DNA of 60,969 bases from Miniimonas arenae (lineage in GTDB: Bacteria; Actinomycetota; Actinomycetes; Actinomycetales; Beutenbergiaceae). Below, one piece after another: positions 50,006 through 59,117 of the stretch. The stretch is from positions 1-60,969 of the forward strand of contig NZ_VENP01000015.1 in the NCBI RefSeq assembly GCF_006351005.1, in the 5' to 3' direction. Both the position numbers and the translations under genes were made by a program. The notes below the pieces were generated by a model, which saw only the letters and a list, made by a program, of their open reading frames with translations, searched no databases and was not told the DNA's origin. Each line of letters opens with the position of its first letter. Positions within the stretch are counted from its first letter, which is position 1.

Positions 50006-50929
50006 TCAGGGTCCGAGCTGCAGCATCGCGATCCCGGGGAAGAGGGCGAACAGGACGGTCAGGGGAAGAAGAACGAACACGACGGGCACGAGCATCCCGA
50101 TCTCGCGCCGCCCACCGGACTCCATGAGCTCGCGCTTCGCGCTCTCGCGGGCGTCGGCGGCCTGGGCGCGCAGCACCTCACCGAGGGGCGAGCCGCGCTC
50201 CACGGCCACGGCCACGCCGTCGGCGAACCGCGTGAGGGCGGGCAGGTCGACGCGACGCGCCAGCGCGTCGAACGCGGCCGTCACCGTGGCCCCGGCGCGG
50301 ACGTCGGCGAGGGTGCGCGCGATCTCGCGCGAGAGGTCGCCGTCGGTGCTGCGGGCGATGCGGTCGAGCGCGGCTGCCGGCGACTCCCCGGCGCCGACGG
50401 CGAGGGCCAGGAGCTCTGCGACGGTCGGCAGCTCCGCGGCGATGCGCCGTTCGCGGCTCTCGACGGCGTGCGTGAGGGCGCGGTCCCGCGCCAGCGCGCC
50501 GCCCACCGCCGCGACGGCGACGAGCACGGCGAGCGGTCCGATCGCGACCCCGCGTGTCGTGGCGAGCAGTGTCCCGACGGCGACGCCGACGCCGAGCCCG
50601 ATCGCCGCCCAGCCCAGCTGCTCGAGCCGGAACTGCTCGAGGGTCGTGGTGCCGCCCAGACGCTGGAGGCGTCGGCGCACGGTGCTGGCGGAGCTGCCGA
50701 GATGCTCGAGCGCGCGCGAGGCGTCCTGAACGAGCGGGACGAGGAGGCGGTGCAGGCCCGTGGCGGTCCGGTTGTCGGGGGCGCCGAGCAGGGTCGACGT
50801 CGAGGCGCGCGCGGTGACGTAGGGCGCGACGCGGTCGACGAGGGAGGGCCGGGCAGCTCGCCACGCCGACGCGATGACGAGCAGCCCGCTCGCCGCGACG
50901 AGACCGGTGAGAGCGCCGACGGCGTTCAT
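50006..50929 (-). CDS. tadC: TadC-like type II/IV secretion F family membrane protein
   Basis: This 307-residue protein is a T2SSF/TadC platform protein: an N-terminal helix, a cytoplasmic domain with AAALDRIARSTDGDLSREIA, TVTAAFDALARRVDLPALTR and VAVERGSPLGEVLRAQAADA, and two C-terminal helices (IGMLVPVVFVLLPLTVLFAL). It forms the inner-membrane pilus-assembly platform with TadB. A GAGGA overlaps the TadB stop before its ATG. Confidence 0.9.
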   Translation of the reverse strand: MNAVGALTGLVAASGLLVIASAWRAARPSLVDRVAPYVTARASTSTLLGAPDNRTATGLHRLLVPLVQDASRALEHLGSSASTVRRRLQRLGGTTTLEQFRLEQLGWAAIGLGVGVAVGTLLATTRGVAIGPLAVLVAVAAVGGALARDRALTHAVESRERRIAAELPTVAELLALAVGAGESPAAALDRIARSTDGDLSREIARTLADVRAGATVTAAFDALARRVDLPALTRFADGVAVAVERGSPLGEVLRAQAADARESAKRELMESGGRREIGMLVPVVFVLLPLTVLFALFPGIAMLQLGP

Positions 50930-50939
50930 CGTGTCGTCC

Positions 50940-51803
50940 TCATGGTCCGGCCCTCAGCACGCGGGGCTCCTCGGGCAGCCGGCCGATGCGCAGCATCGCG
51001 GCGTACGCGATCGCGGACAGCACGGCCCCGAGCACGAGGACCGCGACCCCCGCGGGGGTGTCGAACGCGGCGGAGGTCGACCCGCGTCCGCTCATCAGCA
51101 GGAGCACGACCCAGGGGGCGGCGACGGCGAGGCGCGCGCCGTTGACGGTCCAGCTCTGCCGAGCCTCGAGCTCCCCGCGCGTGCGCAGGTCGGCCCGGAG
51201 GAACTCGGACAGCGTCCGCAGCGTGCGGCCCAGGTCGGTGCCGCCGACCTCGGTGGCCAGGCGGAGCGTGACGGCGAGCCGGTCCGCGACGGGGTCGGCC
51301 AGGCGGGTCTGCCACACCTCGAGCGCGCCCACGAAGCGGCCGGTCGCGCGGTACTCGGCGGCGAAGGCGGCCATGTCGGCCCGCAGCTCGACCGGGCCGC
51401 GCTCTGCCTGCGCGATGAGCGCCTCGGGAAGCGTGAGACCGGCGCGGACGGCGGAGGTGAGGTCGTCCACGACGTCGGGCCACAGCGTGCGCAGCTCCAC
51501 CCGCCTGCGCTGGGCGCGGCTGCGCAGGTAGAGCAGCGGCACGGCGGAGGCGAGGAGGGCGAAGGCGACGGCGACCGACACGGCGGTGCCGAGCCCGAGC
51601 GCGACCAGCCCGACGACGAGCGCGAGCCCGGCCGACGCCGCGGCGAACGGCCCGAGTCCGAGGCGGTGGAGCCCGGCCTGCGCCGTGAGGTCCTGCCATC
51701 CGCGGACCAGCCGGGAGGTGGGCCGCGGGGGCGCCGGTGCCCAGGTCGAGGACCACACGAGCAGCAGCCCCGCGCCCAGCAGCAGCCCCGCCACGGTTCC
51801 CAT
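50940..51803 (-). CDS. tadB: TadB-like type II/IV secretion F family membrane protein
   Basis: This 287-residue protein has two N-terminal helices (VAGLLLGAGLLLVWSS; PFAAASAGLALVVGLVALGLG), the T2SSF domain (VDDLTSAVRAGLTLPEALIA; GTDLGRTLRTLSEFLRADLR) and two C-terminal helices. It partners TadC. The ATG at 51803 lies 29 bp downstream of the tadA stop. In the same operon as the ATPase. Confidence 0.9.
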   Translation of the reverse strand: MGTVAGLLLGAGLLLVWSSTWAPAPPRPTSRLVRGWQDLTAQAGLHRLGLGPFAAASAGLALVVGLVALGLGTAVSVAVAFALLASAVPLLYLRSRAQRRRVELRTLWPDVVDDLTSAVRAGLTLPEALIAQAERGPVELRADMAAFAAEYRATGRFVGALEVWQTRLADPVADRLAVTLRLATEVGGTDLGRTLRTLSEFLRADLRTRGELEARQSWTVNGARLAVAAPWVVLLLMSGRGSTSAAFDTPAGVAVLVLGAVLSAIAYAAMLRIGRLPEEPRVLRAGP

Positions 51804-51832
51804 CGCGTCGTCGCTTCCGTGTCCCGCGTGCC

Positions 51833-53089
51833 TCAGGCAGCCCAGCCGGCGTGCAGCAGCCGGGGCAGGTCGTAGCCCATCGCCTCGAAGCGTTCCGGCT
51901 GGGGCGGGTAGCCGTTGCCGCGCACGAGGGTGCCGGGCGGCGCGCCGTCGGGCCGGTGGAAGAGGTCCGCGGTCTCGACGACGCCGCCCTCGCTGCGACC
52001 CGTGACGGCGACGACCTCCCGCACGGACCGTCGCCCGCTGCGGTCGAGGTCGACGTGGACCACGAGGTGCAGCGCCGTCGCGACGGTGGGGACCACGAAC
52101 GCCGGCGTGACGTTCTCGCCCGCGAGGAGCGGCAGGATGCACAGCTTCGCGATGGCGTCGCGTGCGGAGTTCGCGTGGACGGTGCCCATGCCCGGAACCC
52201 CGGCGTTCAGTGCGATGAGCAGGTCGAGGCTCTCGGCCTCCCTCACCTCGCCGACGACGAGCCGGTCCGGCCGCATCCGCAGCGCCTCCTTGACGAGCCG
52301 CCGCAGCGTGATCTCGCCGGTGCCCTCGAGGTTGGGCTGGCGGCACTGCAGGCCCACGTGGTCGCGGGTCGCGGGTTGGAGCTCGAACACCTCCTCGCAG
52401 GTGACCAACCTTTGCGTGGGCGGGATGGAGCCCGTCAGCGCTCCCAACGTCGTGGTTTTCCCCGCCTGCGTTCCCCCGCTCACGAGGATGTTCAGCCCGA
52501 CGGCGACGGAGGCGTCGAGGAACGTCGCCACGTTCTGGGGGAGCGACCCGACGGCGACGAGATCGTCCAGATGCTTCGCCCGCGTCACGTACTTGCGGAT
52601 GTTGACGGCCATGTGCCGCCGGGTGACGTCGGGGATCACGACGTGCACGCGCTCACCCGACGGCAGCGTCGCGTCGACGAACGGCTGGCTCAGGTCCAGC
52701 CGCCGTCCGCTGGGACGGAGCATCCGCTCGACCAGGTCGCGCACCGCCTCCTCGCCGAGCAGCAGCGTGGTCAGCTCGGGCACGCCACGCCGGGCCACGA
52801 AGACGCGGCCCGGGCCGTTGATCCAGATCTCCTCGACCTGCGGGTCCTCGAGGTAGGGCTGCAGCGGGCCGAGGCCGGCGACGGCGTCCGTGACGGCCTT
52901 GGCGGCCAACTCCGGGTCCGGCAGCGGGAGCAGGCGGCCGGCGAGCGCTCGCTCCTCGTAGTCGACCACGGCCTCGGCGACCAGGCGCCGAAACTCCTCG
53001 GGCTGCCCGACGGGGTCGACGCCGCGCAGCCGGACGAGCTCGCGCACCTCGGACTCGAGCCGCCGCGCACCGTCGTCGCTTCCGCTCAC
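51833..53089 (-). CDS. tadA: TadA/CpaF family secretion ATPase
   Basis: This 418-residue hexameric ATPase powers Flp pilus assembly. It has the N-terminal all-alpha domain, the motif EIWINGPGRVFVARRG, Walker A SGGTQAGKTTT (about 206-213), the Asp box VTCEEVFELQPA, Walker B LRMRPDRLVVGEVRE and the His box VPGMGTVHANSARDAI. GGAG lies 5 nt before the GTG at 53089; the frame extends 33 codons further upstream but without SD. No TadZ/CpaE gene precedes it. Confidence 0.95.
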   Translation of the reverse strand: MSGSDDGARRLESEVRELVRLRGVDPVGQPEEFRRLVAEAVVDYEERALAGRLLPLPDPELAAKAVTDAVAGLGPLQPYLEDPQVEEIWINGPGRVFVARRGVPELTTLLLGEEAVRDLVERMLRPSGRRLDLSQPFVDATLPSGERVHVVIPDVTRRHMAVNIRKYVTRAKHLDDLVAVGSLPQNVATFLDASVAVGLNILVSGGTQAGKTTTLGALTGSIPPTQRLVTCEEVFELQPATRDHVGLQCRQPNLEGTGEITLRRLVKEALRMRPDRLVVGEVREAESLDLLIALNAGVPGMGTVHANSARDAIAKLCILPLLAGENVTPAFVVPTVATALHLVVHVDLDRSGRRSVREVVAVTGRSEGGVVETADLFHRPDGAPPGTLVRGNGYPPQPERFEAMGYDLPRLLHAGWAA

Positions 53090-53290
53090 TTCGTCTCCGC
53101 CCTCGTGGAATCCCGGCAGCGTACGGGCCAGCCACGGAGGAGCGAAAGGTGCGGCGGACTGGATCTGTGGACAGCCTGCGTCGCGCACCGTGCCTACCCG
53201 GCTTGCGGGGCTCGAGAGCTCGGACCCTCGCCGTCATGCGTCGCCGCCGACGGCCGTGCGTCGATGTGAACCGTCGCCCTCCCCGTCACT

Positions 53291-53329
53291 GGCGACGGTT
53301 GCGGAGCGCAGGGCTCCGAAACCGTCGCC
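53291..53329. repeat. Near-perfect 17-bp-arm hairpin between divergent tadA and esterase genes
   Basis: GGCGACGGTTGCGGAGC (53291-53307) pairs with GCTCCGAAACCGTCGCC (53313-53329), one mismatch, loop GCAGG. A third arm, AACCGTCGCC at 53269-53278, can pair with the left arm instead. Since tadA is transcribed leftward and the esterase rightward, this is not a terminator of either. The rest of the 293-bp gap (53090-53382) shows only the TAGCGT promoter element. Confidence 0.7.
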
Positions 53330-53369
53330 AACGATGGGCGTCGCCCGCCGCATCGCGATCAGACGCGAC

Positions 53370-53375
53370 TAGCGT
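53370..53375 (+). promoter_or_regulatory. -10-like TAGCGT of leaderless esterase gene
   Basis: TAGCGT ends 7 nt before the GTG at 53383, the same element and spacing as before feoA and the phosphodiesterase gene. Confidence 0.5.
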
Positions 53376-53382
53376 GCGGACC

Positions 53383-54489
53383 GTGGTGACACCGGTGCCG
53401 ACACCCCCCGTTCCCCAGGCGGGCCTGCGCCCGACGCTGCTCTCCTGGCTGAGCACGCCGCGGCACGCCCTCACTTCGGGTGAGGTGAATCGGGCCGAGG
53501 CCCTCGCGTGGCAGCACCGCGCCCGCGCCCGCCTCGCCGCGCTGCTCGCCGTCCCGTTCGACCCCGTGCCGCTCGACCCGCGCGCGCTCGAGACCGTCCA
53601 GCTCGACGGCTACCGCCGCACGATGCTCGCGTTCGACACGGCGCCCGGGACGTCGGCGATCGCCTGGTGGGTCGTGCCCGACGGCGTGGATCCGGCCGAG
53701 CAGCCCGGTGGCACGCCCGCCCTGATCGCCACACCCGGCCACGGCATCGGTGCGCGCGACCTGCTGGCGATGGACGCCGTCGGGCATCCGCGCCCCGAGG
53801 GCGAGGGCTACCAGCAGGACTACGCGCTGCGCGCGGTGCGCCTCGGCGTGCCGACGCTCGTGGTGGAGCCGCTCGGGTTCGGCGTGCGCCGCGACCACGC
53901 GGCCGGGACGCCCGACGACGACGCGAGCGAGTGCGCGGCCGGCTCGCTGCTGGCGAGCATGCTCGGCACGAGCCTGCCCGCGCTGCGGGTCAACGACCTG
54001 CGTCGCGCCGTCGACCTGCTGCCCGCCCTCGGCGCCGATCCGGACCGGATCGGGCTCGTCGGCATCTCCGGCGGCGGCCAGCTCGCGCTCTGGACGGGCG
54101 CGCTCGACCCCCGGATCGCCGTCGTCGGCGTGAGCTGCTACCTCAACACCTTCGCCACGAGCGTCCTGGCGATGGAGCACTGTGCGTGCAACGCGGCGCC
54201 GGGGCTCGCCGTCGAGCTCGACATGCCCGACCTCGCCGCGCTCGTCGCGCCGCGACCCCTGCTGGTCGAGGCGGGGCTGCGCGACCCGATCTTCCCGATC
54301 CAGGGCACGCGGGCGGCGCTCGACGTCGTGCGGCGCGCGTACGCGGCGCTCGACGCCACCGACCTGCTGCTCGAGGACGTGTTCGACGGCGGGCACGCGT
54401 GGTCCGGGCGGCTCCTGCCGGAGCTGCTCGCGCACCTCCAGCCGCGCGACACCCGTCCACGTCCGTCCTTGCCCGAACGGTTAGCCTGA
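53383..54489 (+). CDS. Alpha/beta hydrolase (acetyl-xylan-esterase/dienelactone hydrolase-like)
   Basis: This protein of about 368 residues has an alpha/beta-hydrolase domain: oxyanion/His-Gly region ALIATPGHGIGARDLL, nucleophile elbow GLVGISGGGQLAL (Ser) and a C-terminal DVFDGGHAWSG histidine. Its N-terminal ~100 residues form a lid-like domain. It resembles the 7-stranded family of secreted or cytoplasmic esterases acting on acylated sugars; no signal peptide is seen. Start GTG 53383 (or the adjacent 53386) follows TAGCGT by 7 nt, so it is probably leaderless. Confidence 0.8.
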   Translation: MVTPVPTPPVPQAGLRPTLLSWLSTPRHALTSGEVNRAEALAWQHRARARLAALLAVPFDPVPLDPRALETVQLDGYRRTMLAFDTAPGTSAIAWWVVPDGVDPAEQPGGTPALIATPGHGIGARDLLAMDAVGHPRPEGEGYQQDYALRAVRLGVPTLVVEPLGFGVRRDHAAGTPDDDASECAAGSLLASMLGTSLPALRVNDLRRAVDLLPALGADPDRIGLVGISGGGQLALWTGALDPRIAVVGVSCYLNTFATSVLAMEHCACNAAPGLAVELDMPDLAALVAPRPLLVEAGLRDPIFPIQGTRAALDVVRRAYAALDATDLLLEDVFDGGHAWSGRLLPELLAHLQPRDTRPRPSLPERLA

Positions 54490-54525
54490 GCGAGCCCTTC
54501 CACACCAGCCCCTGGAGGATCCCCG

Positions 54526-55476
54526 ATGCCGTCCGGCCTCGCCGCCCTGCTCGACGACGTCGCGGCACTCGCGAAGCTCGCCGCAGCCTCCGTCGACGAC
54601 GTCGGTGCCGCCGCAGCTCGCGCCAGCGCGAAGGCGGCCGGCGTGGTGGTGGACGACACCGCTGTCACCCCGCGCTACCTCAACGGCGTGCTCGCGAAGC
54701 GGGAGATCCCGATCGTGCGGCGGATCGCGATCGGATCGCTGCGCAACAAGCTCCTCATCATCCTGCCGGTGGCGCTCGTGCTCAGCGAGTTCCTGCCGTG
54801 GCTGCTCACCCCGATCCTCATGCTCGGCGGGTTCTACCTGTGCTTCGAGGGCGCCGAGAAGCTGTGGGAGAAGGTCGCCCACCACGAGATGGCCAACGCC
54901 GAGCCCGCGGCGATCGAGGGACCGGAGGCGGAGAAGAAGGTGGTCTCGGGAGCGATCCGGACCGACCTCATCCTGTCGGCCGAGATCATGGTCATCGCGC
55001 TCAACGACGTCGCCGACGAGGGGCTGCTGACCCGCGCGCTCGTGCTCGTCGTCGTCGCGGTGCTCGTGACGGCGCTCGTCTACGGCGTCGTGGCGCTCAT
55101 CGTGAAGATGGACGACATCGGGCTGCACCTCACCCAGCGCGACTCGCCACGCGTCCAGCGCATCGGGCACGCCCTCGTGCGGGCGATGCCGAAGGTGCTC
55201 GCGGCGCTCTCGCTGATCGGGATGATCGCGATGCTCTGGGTCGGCGGGCACATCCTGCTGGTCGGCGCCGACGAGCTCGGCTGGCACGGGCCGTACGGAC
55301 TCGTGCACCACCTCGAGGTCGCGGTGCACGACGCCACCGGCGCCGTCGGCGGCGTGCTCGGCTGGCTCGTCAACACGCTCGGGTCCGCGCTCGTCGGTCT
55401 CGTCGTCGGCGCTGTGGCCGTCGCCGTGGTCGAGACGATCCGCCGGCGGCGCTCCGCGGGCCACCCGGCGCACTAA
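54526..55476 (+). CDS. DUF808 (YedI-like) membrane protein
   Basis: This 316-residue protein belongs to the DUF808 family: MPSGLAALLDDVAALAKLAA at the N-terminus, NGVLAKREIPIVRRIAIGSL, GGFYLCFEGAEKLWEKV, IRTDLILSAEIMVIALNDVA and several C-terminal helices. The family is membrane-embedded and of unknown function. GGAGG lies 8 nt before ATG. Its TAA stop (55474-55476) overlaps the likely -10 of the following aminotransferase gene. Confidence 0.9.
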   Translation: MPSGLAALLDDVAALAKLAAASVDDVGAAAARASAKAAGVVVDDTAVTPRYLNGVLAKREIPIVRRIAIGSLRNKLLIILPVALVLSEFLPWLLTPILMLGGFYLCFEGAEKLWEKVAHHEMANAEPAAIEGPEAEKKVVSGAIRTDLILSAEIMVIALNDVADEGLLTRALVLVVVAVLVTALVYGVVALIVKMDDIGLHLTQRDSPRVQRIGHALVRAMPKVLAALSLIGMIAMLWVGGHILLVGADELGWHGPYGLVHHLEVAVHDATGAVGGVLGWLVNTLGSALVGLVVGAVAVAVVETIRRRRSAGHPAH

Positions 55477-55479
55477 CCT
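55474..55479 (+). promoter_or_regulatory. -10-like TAACCT overlapping the DUF808 stop
   Basis: TAACCT contains the DUF808 stop codon and ends 6 nt before the aminotransferase GTG (55486). Confidence 0.45.
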
Positions 55480-55485
55480 GCCCCC

Positions 55486-56652
55486 GTGCCTTCGCTCGCC
55501 GACCACATCACGGAAGTTCCGCCGTCGGGCGTCCGCGCGATCTTCAACACCGCCCTCGCGATGAGCGCGGCGGGCGAGCGGGTGACGCACCTCGCCGTCG
55601 GCGAGCCGGACCTCGCGCCCGAGCCGCACGTGGTCGAGGCGGCGCGCGCCGCCTGGGCGCGCGGGGAGGTGCGGTACGCGCCGAACGGTGGGCTGCCGGC
55701 GCTGCGCGAGCACCTCGCGCGGGTCACGACGGCGCAGCGCGGCACCGAGGTCACGCCCGACCAGATCTGGGTCACGATCGGCGGGACGCAGGCGCTGTAC
55801 CTCGCGTTCACGCTCGTGCTCGGCCGCCGCGACAAGGTGCTCGTGCCCGACCCGGGCTACACGACGTTCACGATGGCGCCCGCGGCGCTCGGCGCGCGGC
55901 CGGTGCCCTACCCGCTGCGACCCGAGCGCGGGTTCGCGCCGAGCCTGGCCGATATCGCGCCCCTCCTGACGCGTCGCACCCGCGCGATCGTGGTCAACTC
56001 GCCGTCGAACCCGCTGGGCACGGTGCTCTCGCGCGGGCGGCTGCAGCAGATCGTCGACATCGCCTCCGCGTCCGACCTGTGGATCATCAGCGACGAGGTC
56101 TACTCGGGTCTCGTGCACGACGGCGAGCACGTGTCGATCGCGTCGCTCCCGGGGGCCGAGGGTCGGGTCCTGTCCGTGCACTCGGTGTCCAAGACGTACG
56201 CGCTCACCGGGGCGCGGGTGGGGTGCCTCGTGACGCCGCCGGGATGGTCGGACGTGCTGAACGCCGTGCAGGAGGCGATGGTCAGCTGCGTCGCGCCGCC
56301 CGACCAGCACGCGGCGCTCGCGGCGCTGACCGGGCCGCAGGAGGGCGTCGCGCGGGCTCGGGCGCACTACGCCGAGAACCTGCGCCTGGCGACGGGGCTG
56401 CTCGCCGAGCGCGGGTTCGAGTGGCTGCCGCCGAAGGGCGGGTTCTACGTGTGGGTCGACGTGCGCGAGCGGGTCGCGGCGTCGGGGCTGGGCTCCGTGG
56501 CCGCGTGGGCCCGGGAGCTGCTCGTGCAGCGACGGGTCTCGGTCGCGCCCGGAAGCGCGTTCGGTGCGTCGGGCGAGGGCTGGGCGCGGCTGTGCGTGGC
56601 GGCGTCGCCCGAGGCGATCACGACGGGGATCGACGCGCTCGCGACGTTCTAG
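55486..56652 (+). CDS. PLP-dependent aminotransferase, class I/II
   Basis: This 388-residue fold-type I aminotransferase has VGEPDLAPEPHVVEAARAAW, RYAPNGGLPALREHL, the NSPSNPLGTVL motif, SDEVYSGLVHDGEH and the PLP lysine in SVSKTYALTGARVGCL, ending with the substrate-binding ARLCVAAS arginine. It is similar to but distinct from the aminotransferase at 31191. The GTG start has no SD; it follows TAACCT, so the mRNA may start on the GTG. Confidence 0.92.
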   Translation: MPSLADHITEVPPSGVRAIFNTALAMSAAGERVTHLAVGEPDLAPEPHVVEAARAAWARGEVRYAPNGGLPALREHLARVTTAQRGTEVTPDQIWVTIGGTQALYLAFTLVLGRRDKVLVPDPGYTTFTMAPAALGARPVPYPLRPERGFAPSLADIAPLLTRRTRAIVVNSPSNPLGTVLSRGRLQQIVDIASASDLWIISDEVYSGLVHDGEHVSIASLPGAEGRVLSVHSVSKTYALTGARVGCLVTPPGWSDVLNAVQEAMVSCVAPPDQHAALAALTGPQEGVARARAHYAENLRLATGLLAERGFEWLPPKGGFYVWVDVRERVAASGLGSVAAWARELLVQRRVSVAPGSAFGASGEGWARLCVAASPEAITTGIDALATF

Positions 56653-56676
56653 GGACTGCGCCCGCTCCGCCCCCCG

Positions 56677-56823
56677 TTCGCGAGGTGATCTTCGTCCTTT
56701 CGCGAGGTGATCTTCGTCCTTTGATGAGGTGATGTCGGTCGTCTCGCGACGACCGACTTCCTCTCGCGAAAGGACGGACTTCCTCTCGCGAAAGGACGGA
56801 CTTCCTCTCGCGAAAGGACGGAC
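56677..56823. repeat. Opposed 22-bp tandem repeats around a perfect hairpin
   Basis: On the left are two 22-bp units (56679-56700, 56701-56722) reading CGCGAGGTGATCTTCG plus TCCTTT; on the right are three exact 22-bp units (56758-56823) reading TTCCTCTCGCG plus AAAGGACGGAC, roughly in inverted orientation. Between them GTCGGTCGTC (56734-56743) pairs perfectly with GACGACCGAC (56748-56757) around TCGC. The element sits between the convergent aminotransferase and feo genes, so it may terminate both, but repeat units are far more elaborate than a terminator needs. Confidence 0.85.
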
Positions 56824-56824
56824 A

Positions 56825-57103
56825 TCACCTCGCGAAGGGGCAGGTGGCGCAGACCGCGCCGGATGCCGCGTCAGCGCCGCCCGCGCCCGCCGCACCAGTG
56901 CTGCCCCCCGAGCCACCGACGGCAACCACGCCGCACCCTGCGCACAGCCCCACGAGCGTCCCCGCGGGAGTGACGACGCCGAGCCGGACCCAGTGATCGA
57001 GCGCCGCCTCCACCAGCCCCACCGGCACGCCGAGCGCGTCGGCCGTCCGCGCCGGCGTGAGCCCGGACCGCGTCGAGTCCAGCACCGCCCCGAGCAGGCT
57101 CAC
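56825..57103 (-). CDS. FeoC-like winged-helix protein with CxxC pairs
   Basis: This 92-residue protein begins with a winged-helix-like segment (LTPARTADALGVPVGLVEAA, LDHWVRLGVVTPAGTL) and has four cysteines in two CxxC pairs (C54/C57 and C85/C88) separated by a Gly/Ala/Ser linker. FeoC proteins are small winged-helix partners of FeoB, some binding an Fe-S cluster, which fits. Its GTG overlaps the FeoB stop (GTGA). Stop lies 1 bp past the repeat array. Confidence 0.75.
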   Translation of the reverse strand: MSLLGAVLDSTRSGLTPARTADALGVPVGLVEAALDHWVRLGVVTPAGTLVGLCAGCGVVAVGGSGGSTGAAGAGGADAASGAVCATCPFAR

Positions 57104-59095
57104 GACCCGCCCCCGAGCAGCCCGGCCACCAGCACACCCACGCGGAACACCGCGACGGCGAGCACCCACGCGAGCGCGAGCTGCGCCGCCGTCGCCCCGA
57201 GCGTCCACCGCCAGCCGAACAGCCGGCGCTGCTCGCCGAGCGTCGCCAGGCAGGGCGTGTACGCGAGCACGAAGACCATGAACGCCGCGCCCGCCAACGC
57301 CGGGAAGCCGTCCGACGTGCGCTCCAGCGTCGCCACGATCTGCGCCCCGAGGTCACCGGGTGCGCTCGGGTCCTCCGGCTCGGCGACCGCGTACGTCTGC
57401 GCGAACGAGCCGACCACCACCTCCTTGGCCACGAACCCGGTCGCGAGCGCCGCGGAAAAGTGCCACTCCGCGAAGCCCGCCGGCTCGAAGACGGGCGCGA
57501 CGGCGTGCGCGGCCGCCCCGTACAGCGAGTCCGCCACCGGCACGTCGGCCACCGCGTGGCCCGGCGTCACCGGCACGGCCATGAGCACCCAGACCACCGA
57601 CAGCGTCCCGACGATGATGACGCCCGCCTTGCGCACGAACGACGCGCACCGGCTCCACACCGAGCGCGCGAGCATCCCGACCCGCGGCCGTTGGTAGGCC
57701 GGCAGCGCGAGCACGAGGCCCTCGCGTCGCACGTCGCGGAACAGCGTGTGCCGCAGCACGAGCCCGCCGAGCACCACGAGCGCGATGCTGAGGACGTACA
57801 TGAGGAACACCGCGGTGCCGGCCTGGTCGGGGAACACCGCCGAGGCGATGAGCAGGTACACCGTCAGCCGCGCGGGGCACGAGGTGAACGGGATGAGCAG
57901 TCCCACCAGCAGCCGCGAGCGCGCGCGGGTCAACGTGCGCGTCGCCGTGAGCGCGGGGACGTTGCAGCCGAAGCCGATGACCAGCGGCAGCATCGCCCGG
58001 CCGTCCAGGCCGAGCGCGGCCATCGCGCGGTCGGCGACGACGGCGGCGCGCGCCAGGTAGCCGGAGTCCTCCAGCAGCGCGATCGCGCCGAACACGATCG
58101 CGAGCAGCGGCACGAACGACAGGACCGTCGCGAACCCGGCGAGCACGCCGTCCACCACGAACGAGACCAGCCACGACGGCGAGCCCACCGACTCCAGCGC
58201 ACTCGCCACCCAGGGGGCGAGGCCACCGGAGACCAGCGAGTCCGCCGCGTCCATGACGGGCGCGGCGACCGCCGTCGCCAGCTGGAACAGGCCCCACATG
58301 ACCGCAAGGAACACGGGGATGCCCACCCACGGGTTGAGCAGCACACGGTCGATCCGGTCCGACCGCGTCACCCGGGTCGCCGCCGCCGCGTGGTCGGCGC
58401 GCAGCGCGCCGAGCGAGGCGAGCACGTCCTCGACCCAGGCGAAGACGGCCTCCGCCTCGGCGTCGGCCGGGGCGTGGGGGTGCTGCTCGCCGTCGAGAGC
58501 GTGCACGACGGCGAGCGCCAGCTCCTCGAGGCCGGCGCCCGTTCGCGGGTCGGTCGCCACGACCGGGACCCGCAGGGTCGCGGCGAGCTGCGCGGCCTTG
58601 GGCCGGATGCCGCGGGCGTCGGCGACGTCGACCATCGTGAGCGCGACGACGACGCGCGCCCGGGTTGGGTGTGCTGACTCGCCTGGCGCGGTCTCGGCGG
58701 CCAGCAGCTGCCCGAGGAGGTAGAGCGAGCGGGGGAGCGCGCCCGCCTCGAGCACGACGATGACGACGTCGGGGGCGGGCAGGGTGCTGGCGCCGGTGAC
58801 GACGTCGGTGGCGACCTGCTCGTCGGCGGAGCGAGCAAGGAGGCTGTACGTGCCCGGAAGGTCGACGAGGGTGGCTGTGGTGGTGGCCGTACGCCGGGCG
58901 CCACGTGCCGGTCTGCAGCTCCACGGTGGTGCCCGGCGCGTTCATGACCCGCTGGCGCGCGCCCGTGAGGGCGTTGAACAGCGTGGACTTGCCGACGTTC
59001 GGGCTGCCCAGCAGCGCGACGTGCGGCGTCCGGGTCAGCGTCGCGGTGGCGGCCGGTGCGGTGGAGGCAGCCGAGGGGTCGCCGTGGCAGCTCAT
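57100..59095 (-). pseudogene. feoB: feoB, ferrous iron transporter GTPase/permease, with an apparent frameshift
   Basis: The protein would be FeoB. The first ~65 residues read from ATG 59095 ([16 protein letters not shown], then [17 protein letters not shown]). The continuation of the G domain ([36 protein letters not shown]) and the whole permease part (FEWHF-like [43 protein letters not shown]) lie in another frame, up to 57100. The shift lies at the GGG run 58896-58898 (CCC on the coding strand); removing one C restores the reading frame. It could be a sequencing or assembly error, a real mutation or programmed shifting. It sits between feoA and the feoC-like gene. Confidence 0.85.
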
Positions 59096-59117
59096 CGCGA
59101 GACCCCGACGCGCGGGG

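Noticed and set aside
53508-56732. A 1074-residue plus-strand frame
   Set aside because: Arg/Ala-rich read-through of three real genes in other frames.
56677-56823. CRISPR or tRNA-like structure
   Set aside because: Repeats abut without spacers and the hairpin lacks tRNA or CRISPR features.
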